From Virgisporangium aliadipatigenens (GTDB taxonomy: Bacteria > Actinomycetota > Actinomycetes > Mycobacteriales > Micromonosporaceae): a stretch of DNA of 64,000 nucleotides. The DNA lies in NCBI RefSeq assembly GCF_016863615.1, contig NZ_BOPF01000001.1:62001-126000 (forward strand), written 5' to 3'. This document shows, piece after piece, positions 60,061-64,000 of the stretch; positions within the stretch are counted from its first letter, which is position 1, and each line of letters begins with the position of its first letter. The notes under the pieces were generated by a model that saw only the letters and a program-made list of their open reading frames with translations, searched no databases and was not told the origin of the DNA. The position numbers and the translations under genes are program-made.

Positions 60061-60447
60061 ATGAGCATCGTTCGGGATCTTGGGCGCACACTCTCCTACT
60101 CGCCGAACCTCGACGGGGAGGCCGATCCCGGTGAGGTCGTCTGGACCTGGGTCGCCTACGAGGACGACCCGTCCCAGGGCAAGGACCGGCCCGTGCTCGT
60201 CGTCGGCCGGCGCGGCTCCACGGTGTACGGCCTGATGCTGTCGAGCCAGTCCGAACGGGCCGGCCAACGCCACTGGTACTCCCTCGGCCCCGGTGCGTGG
60301 GACCGCGAGGAGCGGCCGAGCTTCGTGCGGCTGGACCGGGTGCTGGAGCTGGCCGAGGACAGCATCCGCCGCGAGGGTGCCGTGCTCGGGCGGCCGCAGT
60401 TCGACCGTGTCGCCGGTGTGCTGCGCGCGCAGTACGACTGGAGCTGA
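60061..60447 (+). CDS. PemK/MazF family toxin-like protein
   Basis: A 128-residue protein of the type II toxin fold: GEVVWTWVAYEDDPSQGKDRPVLVVGR (conserved Pro-containing strand), VYGLMLSSQ and a C-terminal helix with FDRVAGVLRAQYDW. MazF-type enzymes cut single-stranded RNA. No antitoxin gene is found directly before it, and no obvious MazE/PemI reading frame is seen within 500 bases. Relatives in actinomycetes are often solitary. ATG 60061 would overlap the corrected NUDIX stop. Confidence 0.82.
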   Translation: MSIVRDLGRTLSYSPNLDGEADPGEVVWTWVAYEDDPSQGKDRPVLVVGRRGSTVYGLMLSSQSERAGQRHWYSLGPGAWDREERPSFVRLDRVLELAEDSIRREGAVLGRPQFDRVAGVLRAQYDWS

Positions 60448-60507
60448 AGTGGTGGGGACCTGTACCGATCAAGAGTCGCCGATGACCTGCGTAGGTCCCC
60501 GCCACTT
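60447..60507. terminator. Long inverted repeat between convergent genes
   Basis: AAGTGGTGGGGACCT (60447-60461) and AGGTCCCCGCCACTT (60493-60507) pair over 14 of 15 positions around a 31-base centre. It starts at the PemK stop and ends 12 bases before the next stop, so a bidirectional terminator is likely; mobile-element origin is possible. Confidence 0.6.
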
Positions 60508-60518
60508 GCGAGGACCGG

Positions 60519-61454
60519 TCAACGAAGTTCGTCGAACGCCGCCTCGCTGACCGTCACGTCCCGGTATTTCGTGCCGGGGTAGACGCCCCGCACCACGATC
60601 TGGACCTTCGTCGTGGGCGCCCCGTCGAGTTCGAGCGTCTGCGGGTCGCCGGTGTCCTTCGGCTGCCACTGCTTCGTGCCGGCATCCGTGACGATCTCGG
60701 CCGAAGCGATGCGTTCGTTGTTGGTGTAGTCGGTCGGGCTCCGGTTGAACCCGTTGTTGATGGTCACCCGCACCAGCCGCACCGGCTTGTCGAACGTGAA
60801 CGTCAGCGTCTGCCCGTTGTTGTTGGGCAGGGCGGGGCCGTTGCTGTGCCACGCGGTGTCGTTCGCGCCGTCGAGGGTGTTCTCCGGGCGGTAGCGGTCG
60901 CCGGGGATGGCCGTCGTGGCGGTCACCTTGATGGTGTTGGGCGGCACCCGCACGATCGCGGTCGGCGCGGAGGACTTCGCGACGGGTGGCGGTGAAGCCG
61001 GGTCGTCATCGCGCAGGAGCACGAAAGCCGTTGCCACGGAGGCGATCGCGAGCACGACGACGGCCGCGAACACCCAGATGCGCCAGCGGTTCGACGGCGC
61101 CGGCGGCGGCAGCACCACCGGCGGTGGCGGCAGTGCCTTCAGGCGGTAGCCGCACCGCTCGCACCAGGTGCGGTCGGCGTGGTTGACGTAGCGGCAGTTC
61201 GGGCAGGAGATCGTGTCCGGTGTGGACGGTGGCTCCTCGGCGAGGGCCAGCGCCGGAGCGGGCGGCGCGGGGCCGCTGTCCTGCTCACCCGGCAGGCGCG
61301 CCGGAGGCGTGACGCTCGTGCGCTCCTCCTCGGGCAGCCGCAGGTACATCAGCGGGTAGCCGCAGCGCGGGCAGAGCCGGTCCTCGCCGATGCGGACCGG
61401 GCCCCCGCAGTCCGGGCACGACGGCGGCCGTCGACGGGACGGCTCATCGACCAC
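60519..61454 (-). CDS. Zinc-ribbon membrane protein with F5/8 C (NADase-type glycan-binding-like) domain
   Basis: A 311-residue protein. Two zinc ribbons come first (CPDCGGPVRI...CPRCG and CPNCRYVNHADRTWCERCG). After a Pro-rich linker there is one transmembrane helix (RIWVFAAVVVLAIASVATAFVLL, about residue 130-152). A C-terminal beta-sandwich (residues 180-311) includes RPENTLDGANDTAWHSNGP and VRLVRVTINNGF, as in discoidin/glycan-binding folds. This layout recurs near contractile injection clusters; I recall it as 'NADase-type glycan-binding'. GTG 61454 is preceded by GGGGGA; GTG 61466 is also open. It overlaps the tail gene by 11 bases. Confidence 0.78.
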   Translation of the reverse strand: MVDEPSRRRPPSCPDCGGPVRIGEDRLCPRCGYPLMYLRLPEEERTSVTPPARLPGEQDSGPAPPAPALALAEEPPSTPDTISCPNCRYVNHADRTWCERCGYRLKALPPPPVVLPPPAPSNRWRIWVFAAVVVLAIASVATAFVLLRDDDPASPPPVAKSSAPTAIVRVPPNTIKVTATTAIPGDRYRPENTLDGANDTAWHSNGPALPNNNGQTLTFTFDKPVRLVRVTINNGFNRSPTDYTNNERIASAEIVTDAGTKQWQPKDTGDPQTLELDGAPTTKVQIVVRGVYPGTKYRDVTVSEAAFDELR

Positions 61455-61980
61455 GGCGTCCCCCACCCGTGCCGTCGCTCGGGTAGCGCACGTCCAGCAC
61501 GATGTTCGCGCCGAGCGGGACCTCCTGCTCGAGGATCGCGCGCACCTGCCGTTCGCTCAGGTGACCGGTGTGGTCGAGCTGAACGGTGACCGTGTTGTCC
61601 GGCGGCGGGATGGTGTCCTTCTGACCGAACACGCCGCCGCTGTCGCTCACCTCGACGCGCGCACCGGTCGCCGCGCCGAGCAGACCCTCGACACCGTGCC
61701 GGGTGCCGCGCCAGCCGAGCAGCTTTCCCGCCTGGCGCAACAGGTCCCGCTGATACTCCGCCGAGTCCGTCGGTTCGAGCTGCAGGCCGAGCCAGGAGGC
61801 CAGATACGCCAACATCTCCGGACTGGCGAGGCCCGTGTCCACCTGATGTTCGATGCCGTCCACCCGGTCGCGCACGGTGTCGGCGACTTCCTGGAACGCC
61901 GTCACGAACCGGTTCAGCACCGGATCCTGCGCCATGGCGCGGGGCAGCTGCGAGATGAGCCAATCCTTGTCGACACTCAC
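61444..61980 (-). CDS. Phage tail protein I-like baseplate component
   Basis: A 178-residue protein of the tail protein I (gpI-like, Afp12-like) type: DPVLNRFVTAFQEVADTVRDRVDGIEHQVDTGLASPEMLAYLASWLG and DLLRQAGKLLGWRGTRHGVEGLLGAATG, listed here as adjacent motifs. In contractile machines this part fixes the fibre/baseplate rim. GTG 61980 overlaps the baseplate gene stop (GTGA). It belongs to the minus-strand tail-like cluster entering from the right. Confidence 0.85.
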   Translation of the reverse strand: MSVDKDWLISQLPRAMAQDPVLNRFVTAFQEVADTVRDRVDGIEHQVDTGLASPEMLAYLASWLGLQLEPTDSAEYQRDLLRQAGKLLGWRGTRHGVEGLLGAATGARVEVSDSGGVFGQKDTIPPPDNTVTVQLDHTGHLSERQVRAILEQEVPLGANIVLDVRYPSDGTGGGRRGR

Positions 61981-63935
61981 TGTTGCACGACCACCCGGTG
62001 CTGGAACGACATGAACAGCGCGTCCGGCAGCAGGCGCAGCCGCTGGTCCACCTGGTCGAGGGTCTCCTCGCGGCGCAGGTCCGCGGGGAAGAAGTGCACC
62101 GCCTCCACACCCAACACGCCGAAAGCACCGTGCAATACGCCGTACACGTCACCGAGGCGCAGGTCGGCCCCGAACGGCCAGCCCTGCCCACCCGGTCCAC
62201 CCGTCAACGGGTTGAGGTACTCGTACAGCGCCTCCTCGGCCCGTTCCCGGACAGTCTCGGGACGCACACCGGATCCGGCCCGCACCTCCGCGACCACCTT
62301 GACGCCCTGATACCTCGGGGGTTCGATGCGCAGCCGCATCGTCAGCAGCCGGCGCGGCTCCAGATATGCCTTGATGCGCTCCTCCAACTCCTCCGGAATG
62401 GCGAGGTCGTCGAGGCGCAGGCCCTGCGGTGTGCTTTCGATGCGCGGCACCACGAGGAGGCGCGCGGGCTCGCCGGGGCGTTCCGGCGGAAGGCATTTGG
62501 CGCGCGCGACCCCCTGCGCGGCGTCGAGGGTGAGTCGCTCGACGTCCTCGGCGGTGACCGCGCGCCGGGCGCCGCGCAACAGCATCGGTCCGCGCTGCTT
62601 GGCGTTGTCGACGCTTTCCGCGTCGACCCCGCCGGTCGCCGCGTCGAGGTTGGTCACCCCGGCGACAAACGGGATCGACGTCCGCAGGATCGTCAACCGG
62701 TTCGGGGGAACGTTGCCGCGCCGGCCGCCCCCGTACCGATACCCGGTCACCCAGATCTGCGCGTCGGTCGGCGGGACGGCCCCGTGCTGCTGCCCCTTCC
62801 CTTGCCGGTCAAGGATTCTGGGCCCGAACTGGATCTGCCCCGTGGCACCGGACCACGTGTACACGCGGTCCTCCTCCGTCGCGTCGGACAGGTCGGCGAC
62901 CTCGTTCCACAGCTGCTCCTCCGGCTCGCCCCCGCGGTCCGGCCGGGGCAGCACCACCCGCACCGTCTCGTCGGGACGGCGCGGCAGCACCGGCACCCGC
63001 CGCACCCCGAACACCTGTCCGGGACGGCCGTCGCTGGTGCCGAGCAGCTCGGCCGGGGCCGGTTCGGCGTGGTGCGCGGCCACCGCCCCGCCCAACGCCA
63101 GCGCCGACAACGACTCCAGCACCGGCGGGTTGCGGTACGAGGGCTGGCCGCGTTCCGGGGCGACGAGCCGGCAGCGGATCCAGTGCGCGCGGCGGGTGCC
63201 GAGGGTCAGCGGGCGGTGCCGGTTCGGCAGCAGCAGCGTCACCTCGCCGGTGATGTTGAAGCCGGCGCTGGTGTCCTCGATGATGCGCACCGAACGCCAC
63301 TCGCGCCCGTCCCACGCCTCCCACACGCGCGGCGGCCGCCGGGGGTCGACACCCGCGCCCTCGGGCCCGGTGGTGACCTCCATGCGGATCAGGTTGCCGG
63401 CGGAGGGCTCCTCGAAGCCGAAGTACACCGCCTCGTCCGGGCGCAGCGTCGGGAACAGCTGCACCGACGACGCCTCCCGGCGCAGATCCTCGTAGTGGTC
63501 GGTGAACTGGTCCGCCGTGTGCGTCAGGCACGCGATGAGCTTCGGCGGCACGATGGTGAGGTCCTCGTCGGTGAGGAAGACGACCGCGTCCTGATCGCCC
63601 GCGCGGTCCGTGGAGACCTGGGTACCGGCCGGCACGCGCACCGGATCCTCGCGCGGCGCCGTCAACGTGAACAGCAGATCCGCCCGCGCCGGCACGGAGG
63701 AGAACAGCTCCACGCCGACCAGTTCGAGGAACTTGACGTAGAGCCGGTCCGGCACCTGGTTGAGCCGGTACAGCGTCATCTCCGTCATCCAGGCGAACAG
63801 CTCGATCATCGCCACGCCGGGGTCGGAGACGTTGTGATCCGTCCACTCCGGCACCAGCCGGTTGATGCGGCGCTTCGCCTCGTCGACGATGTCCTGGAAC
63901 CGGCGGTCGTCCAGGTTCGGTGCCGGCAAACTCAT
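61977..63935 (-). CDS. Putative baseplate assembly protein (contractile injection system)
   Basis: A 652-residue baseplate J-like protein. The N-terminal motif RINRLVPEWTDHNVSDPGVAMIELFAWMTEMTLYRLNQVP is typical of the 'putative baseplate assembly protein' family found in phage-tail-like and eCIS clusters of actinomycetes. A middle region has an Ig/jelly-roll-like stretch, and the C-terminal third is ARRAVTAEDVERLTLDAA. It builds the wedge of the baseplate. ATG 63935 overlaps the stop of the partial gene to its right (ATGA), and its stop overlaps the tail protein start. Confidence 0.88.
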   Translation of the reverse strand: MSLPAPNLDDRRFQDIVDEAKRRINRLVPEWTDHNVSDPGVAMIELFAWMTEMTLYRLNQVPDRLYVKFLELVGVELFSSVPARADLLFTLTAPREDPVRVPAGTQVSTDRAGDQDAVVFLTDEDLTIVPPKLIACLTHTADQFTDHYEDLRREASSVQLFPTLRPDEAVYFGFEEPSAGNLIRMEVTTGPEGAGVDPRRPPRVWEAWDGREWRSVRIIEDTSAGFNITGEVTLLLPNRHRPLTLGTRRAHWIRCRLVAPERGQPSYRNPPVLESLSALALGGAVAAHHAEPAPAELLGTSDGRPGQVFGVRRVPVLPRRPDETVRVVLPRPDRGGEPEEQLWNEVADLSDATEEDRVYTWSGATGQIQFGPRILDRQGKGQQHGAVPPTDAQIWVTGYRYGGGRRGNVPPNRLTILRTSIPFVAGVTNLDAATGGVDAESVDNAKQRGPMLLRGARRAVTAEDVERLTLDAAQGVARAKCLPPERPGEPARLLVVPRIESTPQGLRLDDLAIPEELEERIKAYLEPRRLLTMRLRIEPPRYQGVKVVAEVRAGSGVRPETVRERAEEALYEYLNPLTGGPGGQGWPFGADLRLGDVYGVLHGAFGVLGVEAVHFFPADLRREETLDQVDQRLRLLPDALFMSFQHRVVVQQ

Positions 63936-64000
63936 GGGCTGTCCTCGATCGGGATGGCGTAGAACGGAAAGACGAGGTTTCGGGTGTCGTTCGTGGAACG
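63932..64000 (-). CDS. C-terminal end of a tail-like cluster gene (partial)
   Basis: Only the last 22 codons are visible, ending TGA at 63934-63932. The final text RNLVFPFYAIPIEDSP is like the end of baseplate wedge proteins (GPW/gp25) or of another baseplate J-like subunit; too short to decide. The ATGA overlap shows it belongs to the same operon as the next gene. Confidence 0.45.
   Translation of the reverse strand, partial: RSTNDTRNLVFPFYAIPIEDSP

Noticed and set aside
60447-60507. Mobile element end or MITE
   Set aside because: Only one copy of the arms was noticed, no target duplication, and the position between convergent stops explains it as a terminator.

Overview
The window is a densely packed piece of a very G+C-rich genome (around 70% by eye). 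It looks like a filamentous actinomycete chromosome. That placement is inferred from the gene families: SAV2177-type methyltransferase, STAND/NB-ARC regulators with TPRs, a kinase-STAND-WD40 giant, a SigE-type ECF sigma factor and a PemK/CsbD assortment. It also rests on the common use of GTG starts, ATGA/GTGA overlaps, and start codons sitting 6-7 nt behind a TANNNT box (leaderless style). The family Micromonosporaceae is plausible but unproven. I saw no rRNA, tRNA, CRISPR array, insertion sequence or integrase. No gene-free stretch exceeds 300 bases; the longest gaps (17282-17513, 25468-25702, 56322-56558, 37884-38056) hold regulatory DNA or nothing I recognise.

Left part (1-9.6 kb): the tail of a penicillin-acylase-type enzyme; an HD-domain protein; an acidic protein made of calcium-loop repeats; a secreted protein; a divergent HxlR regulator/zinc-independent alcohol dehydrogenase pair followed by a PRMT-like methyltransferase; a chemoreceptor-like protein with no sensor domain; and a leucine-rich-repeat protein. 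Next (7.6-17.3 kb) is a group of signalling ATPases: a coiled-coil membrane protein, an XRE-NB-ARC protein, an HTH-NB-ARC-TPR regulator and a 1558-residue Ser/Thr kinase-STAND-WD40 protein.

Carbohydrate region (17.5-32.1 kb): a large secreted multidomain glucanase of the GH87 (alpha-1,3-glucanase) type; a HEAT-repeat protein; a small secreted protein; a spermidine-synthase-like protein; and a mannoside-use locus. The locus consists of an ABC importer (binding protein and two permeases, no ATPase), a convergent GH2 beta-mannosidase and a LacI regulator. Three copies of a TTAACCGGTTA-type operator tie the importer, the mannosidase and the regulator into one local regulon.

Middle (32.1-44.0 kb): another NB-ARC-TPR protein, a YciI-like protein, a secreted subtilase, and then a tight six-gene operon of the STM4011-STM4015 type. 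That operon has two LRR proteins, an ATP-grasp enzyme, a sulfatase-fold hydrolase and two radical SAM enzymes. Its function is unknown to me. Both LRR proteins, otherwise divergent at their ends, finish in the same short tail (RY-x-AV-[ST]-E), which makes the tail a candidate modification site. This is the best candidate for an undescribed system in the window.

Right part (44.1-64 kb): a membrane-protein/ABA4-like/histidine kinase/response regulator operon; an ECF sigma factor with a coupled membrane protein; a cytochrome P450 divergent from a WD40 protein; MerR, SAV2177 methyltransferase, CsbD and GNAT genes; an orphan HypX-like hydrogenase maturation protein; and assorted metabolic genes including an apparently frameshifted NUDIX gene. 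At the right edge, on the minus strand, is the end of a contractile-injection/phage-tail-like cluster: a partial baseplate protein, a baseplate assembly protein, a tail protein I, and a zinc-ribbon membrane protein with a discoidin-like domain.
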